From: Lentzea sp. NBRC 105346
Lineage (GTDB): Bacteria > Actinomycetota > Actinomycetes > Mycobacteriales > Pseudonocardiaceae
Direction of reading: 5' to 3'
Assembly (NCBI RefSeq): GCF_030269605.1
Contig: NZ_BSTQ01000027.1
Span: 1 to 64,000, forward strand
DNA: 64,000 bases
The notes below the pieces were generated by a model. It saw only the letters and a list, made by a program, of their open reading frames with translations. It was not told the DNA's origin and made no database searches. The position numbers and the translations under genes are program-made. Every line of letters begins with the position of its first letter. Position 1 is the first letter of the stretch. Positions 41,552-49,883 of this stretch are shown here, piece by piece.

Positions 41552-42495
41552 TCGAGAGCCGCCCAGGACTGCAGCATCCGGAAGGCGATGGACGCACCGC
41601 CCGCGAGGTGCAGGCCGGGCACGCTGCCCGGTTGGTTGATCGCCTGCCGGACGAGGTCGCGCGACACCCACCGGGCCTCGGCGATCTCGCCCTCGGCGGG
41701 ACGCAGCTCGGCACCGTGGTCCGCGACCGCCTCGAAGCCGATCATCAGCGACCGCGGGAACGGCCACGGCTGGCTGCCGAGGTAACGGATCGACCGGACC
41801 TCGACGCCGACCTCCTCGAGGATCTCCCGCGCGACGCAGGCCTCCAGCGACTCACCGGACTCGACGAACCCGGCGAGCACGGAGAACCGGCCCTCCGGCC
41901 ATTCCACGCCACGCGCGAGCAGGACCTGGTCCGCGCCGTCGTGCACGAGGCAGATCACGGCGGCGTCCGTGCGCGGGTACTCCTCGCGTTCGCAACCGGA
42001 GCAGAACCGCACCCAGCCGGACTTCTCGACCGTCGTCGGGGCTCCGCACTTGGCGCAGAACCGCGCGATCCGATGCCACTGGAACAACGCGGCCGCCGTC
42101 GTGAACAACCCGGCGGAGGTGTCGTCCAAAGTGGCCCCGGACTGACGCAGGTCGAGCCACTGCGGTTCGTCCGTGAGCTCCGGGTACGTCCAGGCCCGGC
42201 TCTGCATCGGCTCTTCGGTCTCCTCCGCCGGAAGCGGAACAGCCCAGTACGCGACGCCGTCCTGTTCGCCGAGCAGCACCGCGTTGTGCGGCGGCTGGTC
42301 GCCGAACTCCGTGGCGGCCCGATCGACCACCCGCGTGCCGCGGTCGGACACCAGGGTCCGGCCGCGCACGTCGACCACGATCACGCGCGACTTCGGCCAC
42401 AGCTGCTTCAGCTTCTCGTCGTCGCCGCGCAGCGGCTCCTGCCGGTCGATCGTGTACCGCGACAGCGCGGGGAGGCCGATCAGGTCAAAGCTCAA
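41548..42495 (-). CDS. nudC: NADH pyrophosphatase NudC (Nudix)
   Basis: This 315-residue Nudix hydrolase cleaves NADH (and can remove NAD caps from RNA in its family) to mononucleotides. A zinc ribbon, CAKCG...FCSGCEREEYPRTD, precedes the Nudix box GFVESGESLEACVAREILEE and then VGVEV; SQPWPFPRSLM is the NudC-specific SQPWPFPxS motif, complete here. I chose TTG 42495, which overlaps the upstream peptidase stop as TTGA; the longer frame reads through that gene. The neighbourhood NudC, potassium channel, AdnB, AdnA parallels M. tuberculosis Rv3199c-Rv3202c, with extra genes between. Confidence 0.93.
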   Translation of the reverse strand: MSFDLIGLPALSRYTIDRQEPLRGDDEKLKQLWPKSRVIVVDVRGRTLVSDRGTRVVDRAATEFGDQPPHNAVLLGEQDGVAYWAVPLPAEETEEPMQSRAWTYPELTDEPQWLDLRQSGATLDDTSAGLFTTAAALFQWHRIARFCAKCGAPTTVEKSGWVRFCSGCEREEYPRTDAAVICLVHDGADQVLLARGVEWPEGRFSVLAGFVESGESLEACVAREILEEVGVEVRSIRYLGSQPWPFPRSLMIGFEAVADHGAELRPAEGEIAEARWVSRDLVRQAINQPGSVPGLHLAGGASIAFRMLQSWAALD

Positions 42496-43880
42496 GGAAG
42501 GATGATCCCACCCAAGGCCTTCAGCTTCGGAGCGAGTTTCGTCGCATCTCCAACCACGACACCGGTGAAGTTGCCGGGGGCGAAGAACTCCAGCGCGACG
42601 TTCGCGACCTCCTCTGCGGTCACCTTCTGCAGCCGCTCGGGGTGCCCGACGAACCATTCGACACCGAGCCCGAGCCCGGCGAGGTTCACCAGGAACGAGG
42701 CCAGTCCCGCCTGCGAGGACGTGGTGGTGAGCAGCGAGCCGATCGCGTACCGGCGCGCGGTGTCCACTTCGGACTCCGTCGGCGGCACGAGGCCCAGCTT
42801 CGCCAGCTCGTAGCGGGTCTCCAGCAGCGCCGCCGCGGTGACGTCGCTCGCGGTGTCCGCGTCCACGCCGAGCGTCGCGCCGTGCGCCGTGAACTCCGGG
42901 TGCGACCGCGCGCTGTAGGTGTAGCCCTTGTCCTCGCGGATGTTCTCCACGAGCCGGCTGGAGAAGAAGCCGCCGAACACCAGGTTCGCCACCTGCAGCG
43001 CCGGGTAGCGCGGGTCGGTGCGCGTGATCGCCTGCGCCGACAACCGGATCTGCGACTGCACCGCGCCCGGCCGGTTCACCAGCACGAGGTCGCCACCCTG
43101 AACGGGCGGCAACGGCGCCAGCTCCTGGGCCGTACCCTCGCCCTGCCAGTCCTTGAGCGCATCCTGAATCGCGCTGACCGCCTGCTCCGGCTCGACGTCG
43201 CCGACGATCGCCAGCACCGAGCCGCGCGGCAGCAACGCCTTGGCGTGCAACGCCCGCACGTCCTCGCGGGAGACCTTGGCGACCTCGTCGGCCTCGGGCA
43301 TCTCCTTGGCGTACGGGTGGTCGCCGTAGAGGTGCTTCTGCAGCGCCTCGCGCGCGATGACGTTCGGCTGCGACCGGGCGAGCATGATCCGCTCGACCAG
43401 GCGGGTGCGCTCGCGCTCGACCTCGTCGGCCGGGTAGACCGCGCCGGTCAGCACGTCGCGCAGCACGTCGAGGAGCGTGTCCAGACCGCTGGCGAGCGCG
43501 CTGCCGGAGATGCTCAGCCGCTCCGGGTCGACCACGGAGTCCAGCTCGCCGCCGACCAGCGCGAGCTCGGTGTCGATCTGCACGCGATCACGGGTGGCGG
43601 TGCCGGTCAGGACCGTGTTCGCCAGGATCTCCGCCTGGGCGGAGTGCAGGCTGTCCTTCGTGCTCTGCGCGGGGTCCGCGAACGGCACCCGGAGCCGGAC
43701 CTCGACCATCGGCACGGTCGCGCGGCGCACCGCGATGACGCGCAGGCCGTTGGGCAGCACGGTGTCCACATGGGACAGATCCGCGGGCGGCTGCTGCGTG
43801 CCCAGATCGGGGAGGGGGCGCGGGCCCAGCTCCGTGCGGCCGATCTCCTCGGCGGAGCGGTGGGTTGCCGGGGCGCTCAC
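42492..43880 (-). CDS. M16-family peptidase-like subunit lacking the zinc motif
   Basis: This 462-residue M16 (insulinase/processing-peptidase) protein keeps the fold, with LPNGLRVIAVRRATVPMVEV at the N-terminus and the R/Y pair in RLVENIREDKGYTYSARSHP. In place of HxxEH there is HSAQAEIL, so it cannot bind zinc. In M16 families such a chain pairs with an active one, and the gene upstream on the same strand (44112-45398) has HLFEH. The start is GTG 43880 with GGAGG at six bases. It is separated from the partner gene by a repeat-bearing gap. Confidence 0.88.
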   Translation of the reverse strand: MSAPATHRSAEEIGRTELGPRPLPDLGTQQPPADLSHVDTVLPNGLRVIAVRRATVPMVEVRLRVPFADPAQSTKDSLHSAQAEILANTVLTGTATRDRVQIDTELALVGGELDSVVDPERLSISGSALASGLDTLLDVLRDVLTGAVYPADEVERERTRLVERIMLARSQPNVIAREALQKHLYGDHPYAKEMPEADEVAKVSREDVRALHAKALLPRGSVLAIVGDVEPEQAVSAIQDALKDWQGEGTAQELAPLPPVQGGDLVLVNRPGAVQSQIRLSAQAITRTDPRYPALQVANLVFGGFFSSRLVENIREDKGYTYSARSHPEFTAHGATLGVDADTASDVTAAALLETRYELAKLGLVPPTESEVDTARRYAIGSLLTTTSSQAGLASFLVNLAGLGLGVEWFVGHPERLQKVTAEEVANVALEFFAPGNFTGVVVGDATKLAPKLKALGGIILP

Positions 43881-43907
43881 TCGGTTCCTCCGTTGGTCGC
43901 GTGCTGG

Positions 43908-43934
43908 TTGTCCACAGCCGGGCAGTTGTCCACA
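43908..43934. promoter_or_regulatory. Two DnaA-box-like sequences
   Basis: TTGTCCACA occurs at 43908-43916 and again at 43926-43934, the same orientation, 18 bp apart. TTGTCCACA is the preferred DnaA box of high-GC actinomycetes. They lie 28-54 bp upstream of the M16-like gene start. The region is not an origin (no dnaA, dnaN or box array), so titration or local control would be the likely role if real. Confidence 0.4.
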
Positions 43935-43954
43935 GGCCGGCCGCTGCAGCCCTC

Positions 43955-44127
43955 GAACTGTCGGTGCTGCGTGGAAGAATCAAAACTGGGGGTCCCCCGG
44001 CGGCGGGGACGCCCGCGAAGCCATGCGGTGGTCACTCGACGCCCCCGGAACTGTCGGTACTGCCGGGGAGAATCAAGACCGGGGGTCCCAAGCGGCGGGG
44101 AAGCGATGCGGTCACTCGGCGCCCCCG
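43955..44127. repeat. Tandem direct repeat reaching into the M16 peptidase gene
   Basis: Unit 1 (43955-44047) and unit 2 (44048-44127) both begin GAACTGTCGGT(A/G)CTGC, continue through AGAATCAA.AC.GGGGGTCCC and end TCACTCG.CGCCCCCG. Unit 2 includes the last codons and stop of the zinc M16 gene (44112-45398), so unit 1 duplicates that gene's 3' end downstream of it. The identity is high, with a 13-bp net deletion in unit 2. Confidence 0.75.
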
Positions 44128-45398
44128 GCGGCGGGCTCGACGATCAGGATGGCGCGGGAATCAGGGCGGAGGGCCTTCGCGGCCGCGGCGACCTCGTCCA
44201 CGGTCACGGCGGCGATGCGCTCGGGCAGCTCGTAGATCAGTTCGGCCCGCCCGAACAGCAGCTCCGCCGAGCCGAGGCCCAGCGTGCGGTTCGTCAGCCG
44301 GTCGTGCTCCTTGTGCATGGTGGACGCCCACCGCGCGGTGACCTTCGCCAGCTCCTCGGCCGACGGCGGCTCCTCCGAGAGGCGCGCGAGCTCCTCGTCG
44401 ATCGCGGCGATCACGCGGTCCGCGGTCACCTCGGCCGGGTGGATGGCGCTGATGGTGAACGTGTCCGGGTCGCGCGCTTCCAGCGGACCGAACAGGCCGC
44501 AGCCCGCCGAAAGATCGGTCACCAGCTGCTCGCGGTGCACCAGGCGCTGCTGCAGGCGGGAGCCGTCGCCGTCGGTCAGCACGCCGGCGAGCACCAGGTA
44601 GGCGAGGTAGCCGTCGACGTCCGTCACCGGGTCCGGCACGCGGTAGCCGATGGCCAGCGCGGGCATCGGGGCGTGCGCGTCGACGTGCGTCGTGCGCAGC
44701 TCACCGGACGGCGCGGGCTCGGCGAACGACGGGCGCACCGGCGCGGGGCGGGCGGGCACGTCGCCGAAGTGCTTCTCCACCAAGGCACGAGCCTCGGAGA
44801 CATCGAACAAGCCGGCGACCGTCAGCACCGCGTTGGCCGGCGAGTAGTAGGTGTCGAAGAAGGCCGCGCAGTCCTCGACGGTCGCGTTCTCCAGGTCGAC
44901 GAAGTCGCCGTAGCCGTTGTGGGCGTTGGGGAAGGTCTGGAAGAGCACCGGCGGGAGCAGGATCCACGGGAACCCGCCGTACGGCCGGTTCAGCACGTTG
45001 AGCCTGATCTCCTCCTTCACCACGTCGATCTGGTTGCGCAGGTTCTCCGCGGTGATCTTCGGGGCACGCATGCGGTCGGCCTCGAGGAACAGCGCGCGCT
45101 CCAGCGCCGCGGACGGCAGGACCTGGTAGTAGTCCGTGTAGTCCGGGTGCGTCGACCCGTTGAACGTCCCACCCGAGGACTGGACGATCCGGAAGTGCGC
45201 GAGCTTCTCCAGGCTCTCGCTCCCCTGGAACATCAGGTGCTCGAAGAGGTGCGCGAAACCGGTGCGCCCCTCCGGCTCGGAGCGGAAGCCGACGTCGTAG
45301 TGCACGCTCACCCCGACGACCGGTGCGCTGGGGTCCGGAGCGAACACCACCCGCAGGCCGTTGGGCAGCGTGAACCTGTGCAGTTCGGGTGAGGCCAT
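44112..45398 (-). CDS. M16-family zinc metallopeptidase
   Basis: This 428-residue active-type M16 peptidase has the inverted zinc motif HLFEH at residues 50-54 in GFAHLFEHLMFQGSESL, with the distal Glu expected in the region ENATVEDCAAFFDTYY. It probably acts with the inactive-type chain encoded next in the operon. No signal peptide is present, so it should work in the cytoplasm on peptides. I chose ATG 45398, because MASPELHRFTLPNGLRVVFA is the normal family start; the frame upstream belongs to the DUF2207 gene region. Confidence 0.92.
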   Translation of the reverse strand: MASPELHRFTLPNGLRVVFAPDPSAPVVGVSVHYDVGFRSEPEGRTGFAHLFEHLMFQGSESLEKLAHFRIVQSSGGTFNGSTHPDYTDYYQVLPSAALERALFLEADRMRAPKITAENLRNQIDVVKEEIRLNVLNRPYGGFPWILLPPVLFQTFPNAHNGYGDFVDLENATVEDCAAFFDTYYSPANAVLTVAGLFDVSEARALVEKHFGDVPARPAPVRPSFAEPAPSGELRTTHVDAHAPMPALAIGYRVPDPVTDVDGYLAYLVLAGVLTDGDGSRLQQRLVHREQLVTDLSAGCGLFGPLEARDPDTFTISAIHPAEVTADRVIAAIDEELARLSEEPPSAEELAKVTARWASTMHKEHDRLTNRTLGLGSAELLFGRAELIYELPERIAAVTVDEVAAAAKALRPDSRAILIVEPAAGGAE

Positions 45399-45408
45399 AC
45401 GCGCCAGC

Positions 45409-47031
45409 CTACGGGTTCGCGGCTCGCAGTGAACGCAGGTGGCCCGCCTGGGCCAGCACGCCGTCGAGAGCTCCGAGGAACGCGGGGAAACTGCGCGCGA
45501 ACTCACCGGTCTCGCCGTACCAGTAGAGCGACGAGTGCGGCGCGAACGTCGACAGCCAGCGCTCTGTCTCGCCCAGCACCACCGCGTACGGCAGCGAACG
45601 GGAGAACACCAGCTCGCGGTCGTCCTCGGGGATGTCGTTCGGCGCGACCCCGTGCAGATAGCCGCGCAGGCCGCGGACGTGCTCCAGCAACGCGCTGCCG
45701 CGCTTGGTGCGGGCGGGCATCGAGCGCGCGCCGAAGGCCAGCGCCGCACCACCGACCGCGACGGCCAGGCCGAACAGGGCGTTGCCGATCGTCAGCGCCA
45801 GCACGACCGTGCCGGCCAGGCCCAGCACCGCGATCACGATGCCCACCCACCAGAACAGCGAGCGCTCGCTGTCCGGGCGGCGCACGAACCAGCGCTTCTC
45901 CACCACGTCGGCGTACAGCTCGTCGCGCACCTCGGCCAGGTCGACGCGGCGGGCCCGCAGCTCGGACAGCGTCACCGCGTCCACGCCGTCGGGCAGCAGC
46001 GCGCGGTAGACCGCCCGCTCGTAGCCGGACAGTGCGTCGTCGGCCGGGTTGCGGCGCACGATGCGCCAGTCGTGACCATCTACTTCGGAGATCCACAGGT
46101 AGTTGCGCACCGCGAGGTCGATGACGGTCGCCGTCACGTCCACGACGTCCACGTGCTCGTCGACGACCGTACCGACCTGGCCGGGCAGCACGCCGTCGGG
46201 CGAGGCGAACGCGACGCGGCCGCTCTGGTCGCGGACCAGGACGTTGATCGGGCCGACCTCACTGGCGAGCGCGGCGGCGTCGCGGCCGCGCAGGTACCAG
46301 AGCAGCACCACGCCGCCGAGCAGCAGGAGCAGCAGGCCGCCGAGCACGGCGGCGGAGATCGGGGTGAGCGCGAACGCGGCGGCCAGCGACGAGTTCTCGA
46401 TCACCACGGCGTTCGCCGGCACGACGCCCGCGGACATGCCGATCGCGATGTCGACCCGTTCACCGGGCGAGAGCTTGATCTCCTGGGCGCGCACGCCGCG
46501 GCCGTCCGCGAGGTCGGCGCTGGTGCACGGCTGCGACGAGCCGACCGGGCCGGCGAGGCAGTTGACCGACGTCGGCGAGTCGGGGGTGGACACGGTGATC
46601 GCCACCTTGTCCAGCTCGGTGTCCCAGCCACCCGCGGCCTGCCAGCGCAGCTCCAGGGCGTCGCCGACCTTGGCGACCGCGCCCTCGACGACGTAGCTGA
46701 CCGTGGACTTGCCCGCGTCGAGCGAGACCTCGAAGCGGTCGTCGGTGACGGTGGCGGAGCCCTTGCCGTCGACCTTCGCGTCGCTGATCTTGAACAACCG
46801 GTCGAGGTCGTTGCCGACCGCGAGTCGCAAGGGGACGGACCGCTTGACGGTCTTGCCGTCCGGAACGGTCACGGTCTCGGTGACGGAGAGCCGGGAGTCG
46901 CGCTCCAGCTTCATCCGCACCTCGGTGCTGACGGTTCCGGGCAACGGCTGCGCCGCTGCGACACCGCCAGTGGCACCGGCGAGCATCACCATCAGGACGG
47001 GCGCGATCGCCGCTCCCCAGTTTCTCAACAC
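45409..47031 (-). CDS. DUF2207-type membrane protein
   Basis: This 540-residue protein has a signal-like segment (AAIAPVLMVMLAGATGGVAA), an extracytoplasmic beta domain of about 190 residues (KLERDSRLSVTETVTVPDGK), a membrane segment near 230-250, a cytoplasmic winged-helix-like region (ALSGYERAVYRALLPDGVDA), then two membrane segments and a cytoplasmic tail. This is the DUF2207 architecture; function unknown. The start is GTG 47031. The gene ends 11 bases before the M16 gene start, so the peptidase genes may be co-transcribed with it. It is divergent from the zinc metallopeptidase genes. Confidence 0.85.
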   Translation of the reverse strand: MLRNWGAAIAPVLMVMLAGATGGVAAAQPLPGTVSTEVRMKLERDSRLSVTETVTVPDGKTVKRSVPLRLAVGNDLDRLFKISDAKVDGKGSATVTDDRFEVSLDAGKSTVSYVVEGAVAKVGDALELRWQAAGGWDTELDKVAITVSTPDSPTSVNCLAGPVGSSQPCTSADLADGRGVRAQEIKLSPGERVDIAIGMSAGVVPANAVVIENSSLAAAFALTPISAAVLGGLLLLLLGGVVLLWYLRGRDAAALASEVGPINVLVRDQSGRVAFASPDGVLPGQVGTVVDEHVDVVDVTATVIDLAVRNYLWISEVDGHDWRIVRRNPADDALSGYERAVYRALLPDGVDAVTLSELRARRVDLAEVRDELYADVVEKRWFVRRPDSERSLFWWVGIVIAVLGLAGTVVLALTIGNALFGLAVAVGGAALAFGARSMPARTKRGSALLEHVRGLRGYLHGVAPNDIPEDDRELVFSRSLPYAVVLGETERWLSTFAPHSSLYWYGETGEFARSFPAFLGALDGVLAQAGHLRSLRAANP

Positions 47032-47209
47032 GGCCGCGGAGAATAGCGGAGTTCCCCTAGGCTCTGGTCCGCTTTCCGGTAGACGCCATCTGGGGGAATC
47101 TCAACAATGACCGGTCACCAGACCCGGATGACCAATGCGGCGGACGTGGCATGACGTTCGCACCTATGCTTCGAAATGATCCTGGGCTGATGGGGAGGGA
47201 CCTCAGGCG
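47032..47209. promoter_or_regulatory. Divergent promoter region
   Basis: This gap serves the leftward DUF2207 gene and the rightward metallopeptidase gene. TATGCT at about 47166-47171 is a possible -10 for the rightward gene, and GGGAGG lies ten bases before its ATG. No clear operator is visible. Confidence 0.35.
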
Positions 47210-48433
47210 ATGACGCAACCACCGCCACCGGGAGGCTGGCCTCCGCCACGCCCGGTAGGACCACCACCCATGCCCGCACCCATGGGGCAGCCGCAGTACC
47301 GGCAGGGTCCGCCACCACCTCCGCCTCCTCCTGCGCCGCAACAGCCCTGGCCGCCCCAGCACGCCGGTCCGATGCCACCGCCGCGCCCGGTCATGCCGCC
47401 GCCGCAGCCGTCGTGGGGACCGCCGCCCGGCCAGCCACCGATGGGGTACCGGCCGTACCCGGTCATGCCGCCGAGGAAGAACAACGGCCCGATCGTGGCG
47501 TTCGTGGTCTTCGGCGTGTTGCTGCTCGCCATCGGCGGCGTCGGCCTGCTCGCGTCGAAGAACTCCAGCCGCGCCACGGACGCCGGTTACAACGGCTACG
47601 CGTCGTCCAGCCCGACGTACACCTACAGCGAGACGACGACCACGACCACCACCGAGACGACGACCACGACGCGGACCACCTCGTCCAGGCCGTCGTCGAC
47701 GCCGACGACGCAGGCGGGCCCGAAGGCCGTCGTCGCGCTGGCCGACCACCCGATCCACCGCACCAACATCGGCGCGATGGACATCAACGGCTGCGGCCTG
47801 CCCGGCATGAGCTACGACCCGGCCGGCCAGGAGCGGTTCCTGCGTGCGGCGCTGGGTTGCATCGAGACGATGTGGAAGCCGGCGATGGCCCGCGCGAACC
47901 TGCCGTACCAGCCCGCCGAGCTGCAGATCGTCACGCAGGACATGCAGTACCCGTGCGGCACGGTGAAGGCCGACCAGACCGCCCGCTACTGCCAGGGCAC
48001 CATCTACTGGACCGCGAACAACTACGCCAACGACTCCTCGCCCAACCATCCGGGCAAGTACATCGGCCAATTGGCGCATGAGTACGGTCATCACATTCAA
48101 TGGTTGTCCGGTCTCCTCAAAGCTTCAGGTAACGCTCAGTACGACGCGGGAGGCTGGGACACGCCGAAGGGGCTCGACCTGAACCGCCGGATGGAACTGC
48201 AGGCCACGTGCTTCGGAGGCATGTCGCTCGCGCCGTTGTCGCACGGCGCGATCCCGATGGACGTGATCAACCACGCCCTTCAGGACGCGGGACAGCGCGG
48301 TGACTATCCGCAGTACCCGTACCGCGACCACGGGACGCCCGAGCGCAACTCCGCCTGGGTGAACCACGGTTACAAGAACAACAACGCGGCCGCCTGCAAC
48401 ACCTGGGCCGCGGGTGACGCCGACGTCGCCTGA
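47210..48433 (+). CDS. neutral zinc metallopeptidase, Pro-rich N-terminus
   Basis: This 407-residue protein is anchored by one membrane segment. The first 85 residues are almost pure Pro/Gly/Met and cytoplasmic; IVAFVVFGVLLLAIGGVGLL crosses the membrane; a Thr-rich stalk follows, with runs of Thr. The extracytoplasmic domain of about 240 residues contains GQLAHEYGHHIQWLSGLL, with the HExxH zinc motif, and RRMELQATCFGG with the third ligand Glu. This is the YpfJ-type neutral zinc metallopeptidase fold. It is followed 12 bases later by a paralogue. Confidence 0.87.
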   Translation: MTQPPPPGGWPPPRPVGPPPMPAPMGQPQYRQGPPPPPPPPAPQQPWPPQHAGPMPPPRPVMPPPQPSWGPPPGQPPMGYRPYPVMPPRKNNGPIVAFVVFGVLLLAIGGVGLLASKNSSRATDAGYNGYASSSPTYTYSETTTTTTTETTTTTRTTSSRPSSTPTTQAGPKAVVALADHPIHRTNIGAMDINGCGLPGMSYDPAGQERFLRAALGCIETMWKPAMARANLPYQPAELQIVTQDMQYPCGTVKADQTARYCQGTIYWTANNYANDSSPNHPGKYIGQLAHEYGHHIQWLSGLLKASGNAQYDAGGWDTPKGLDLNRRMELQATCFGGMSLAPLSHGAIPMDVINHALQDAGQRGDYPQYPYRDHGTPERNSAWVNHGYKNNNAAACNTWAAGDADVA

Positions 48434-48445
48434 GAGGGGAAACGC

Positions 48446-49336
48446 GTGACCTCACGACCCGCGAAGAACAACCCGTTCGTGTTGGCCGGGGTGTTCGCGC
48501 TGGTCGTGTTGTCGGTGCTGGGGCTCGCGGAGTCCTCCAAACCCAAGCTCGTGGAAGGCCGGGCGCTGGCGGGCGAGACGAAACCCGCCACGTCCGAACC
48601 GAGCGCCCCGCCACGACCGCGCGCGATCTACCGCCTGGCCGACCACCCGATGCTGGTCACGGGCGCCACGCTGCCGCAGGTCACCTGCCAGCTTCCCCGT
48701 TTCGGCGTCCGCGACGAGCAGCTGGCCGCGTACTACACGGCCGGCGTCGAGTGCCTCAACCAGGCGTGGGGCCCGATGCTGGAGAAGGCGAACATGCCGT
48801 TCGAGGCGCCGAAACTGGACGCCTCGCCGGACCTGAAGGACGGCCCGTGCGGCCAGGCGCCGACGTCCGAGCAGGCCGTGGCGTACTACTGCGGCCGGAA
48901 CCGGACGATCTACATGCCCACGTCGCGCCTGCGCAACAACGGCGGCGGCGACGCCCCGGCCACGCACCTGGCGACGCTGGCGCACGAGTACGGCCACCAC
49001 GTGCAGGCGCTGTCCGGCATCCTGCGGGCGGCCGACGTGAAGATCACCGACGCGGGTGAGAAGACGCCCGCGGGCCTGGAGATGTCGCGCCGGCTGGAGC
49101 TGCAGGCCAACTGCTTCGCGGGGATGTTCCTGATCAGCGCGTCGGGCCGCGGGTCCGTGACGCCGCAGCTGGCGCAGGAGGCCGAGCAGGACTTCCAGTA
49201 CGCGCTGGAGGAAGCGCCCGAGGCCAACGCCCACGGCACGGCGGCCAACCAGGCGGAGTGGGCCTCGCTGGGGTTCAAGAACAACTCGACGACGTCGTGC
49301 AACACGTTCGCCGCCCCCGCGGGCGCGGTCGCCTAG
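48446..49336 (+). CDS. neutral zinc metallopeptidase, paralogue
   Basis: This 296-residue paralogue of the gene before it shares the same block order: RLADHPMLVTGATLPQVTCQ, TLAHEYGHHVQALSGILR with HExxH, RRLELQANCFAGMFL, and WASLGFKNNSTTSCNTF at the end. It has one N-terminal membrane segment (NPFVLAGVFALVVLSVLGLA) but no Pro-rich cytoplasmic part or Thr-rich stalk. The catalytic domain is thus held closer to the membrane. The start is GTG 48446 behind GAGAGGGGAAA. The pair most likely arose by tandem duplication followed by divergence. Confidence 0.87.
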   Translation: MTSRPAKNNPFVLAGVFALVVLSVLGLAESSKPKLVEGRALAGETKPATSEPSAPPRPRAIYRLADHPMLVTGATLPQVTCQLPRFGVRDEQLAAYYTAGVECLNQAWGPMLEKANMPFEAPKLDASPDLKDGPCGQAPTSEQAVAYYCGRNRTIYMPTSRLRNNGGGDAPATHLATLAHEYGHHVQALSGILRAADVKITDAGEKTPAGLEMSRRLELQANCFAGMFLISASGRGSVTPQLAQEAEQDFQYALEEAPEANAHGTAANQAEWASLGFKNNSTTSCNTFAAPAGAVA

Positions 49337-49365
49337 GGCTTCGGGTCCGCAGCGGACTTGACGCT

Positions 49366-49430
49366 ATGAGGGGACCCTTTATGGCGGTCAGCGCTTGCAA
49401 AGCTCCCCTCATGGCACTCATGAAGGCTTG
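49366..49430. repeat. Palindromic repeat cluster of the GAGGGGA family
   Basis: ATGAGGGGA at 49366-49374 and TCCCCTCAT at 49404-49412 are inverted, enclosing an imperfect inner stem. CACTCATGAAGGCT follows directly. The same words (TGAGGGGAGC, AGCCTTCAT) form the perfect palindrome in jetC. The cluster lies between converging genes and reaches into the last codons of the gene ending at 49418, where it may also act as a terminator. Confidence 0.6.
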
Positions 49431-49858
49431 GGATCCGCCAGGAGTTTGGGGAGTTTGATGGGGCCGTACCGGAACAGGTACGCGTAGACGCCCCCGGCGG
49501 AAGCGCTCAACCACAGCAGCAGCGACGCCAGCCGGTTGGCCAGCGGCTTGCCCGTGGGAGCCGAAGAAGCGGTCTGCACGAGGTCCGGTGAGCCGGCCTT
49601 CCAGATGACCTCGACCTGTTCGCCCTCGCGGTGACCGCACGCGTCGAGCTTGGCCTTGTTCGAACCGTCGACCTCGACGACGTCCATGCCCGTCGGGCAG
49701 GCACCGGTCTGCACGACCTTCGCCATGGCCCGGCGGGGCGGTTCCGACGTGCCCATCACGGACAGCGGAAACCAGATCGCGACCGCGACGCCCATGCCCA
49801 CCAGTCCAGCGACCAGCAGGATGAGCACCCATCTATGGGGGATTCGCGGAACCGCCAC
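49418..49858 (-). CDS. small two-segment membrane protein of unknown function
   Basis: This 146-residue protein has a membrane segment at about residues 8-28 (WVLILLVAGLVGMGVAVAIW), an extracytoplasmic stretch with two Cys (ACPTGMDVVEVDGSNKAKLD then ACGHREGEQ) that could form a disulfide, and a second segment near 115-135. The topology recalls DUF3592-like proteins, but I cannot assign a family. The start is uncertain; GTG 49858 places the first helix correctly and lies 25 bases past the stop of the neighbouring gene. The 3' end touches the palindromic repeat cluster. Confidence 0.55.
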   Translation of the reverse strand: MAVPRIPHRWVLILLVAGLVGMGVAVAIWFPLSVMGTSEPPRRAMAKVVQTGACPTGMDVVEVDGSNKAKLDACGHREGEQVEVIWKAGSPDLVQTASSAPTGKPLANRLASLLLWLSASAGGVYAYLFRYGPIKLPKLLADPKPS

Positions 49859-49883
49859 ACGCCGATGGTGGCAGACGCATGCC

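Noticed and set aside
43908..43934. Replication origin at the DnaA boxes
   Set aside because: Only two boxes and no dnaA, dnaN or AT-rich unwinding element nearby.
47640..47700. Repeat array or CRISPR in the ACGACG/ACCACC run
   Set aside because: It is the Thr-rich stalk of the metallopeptidase; repeats are codon-level low complexity with no spacers.
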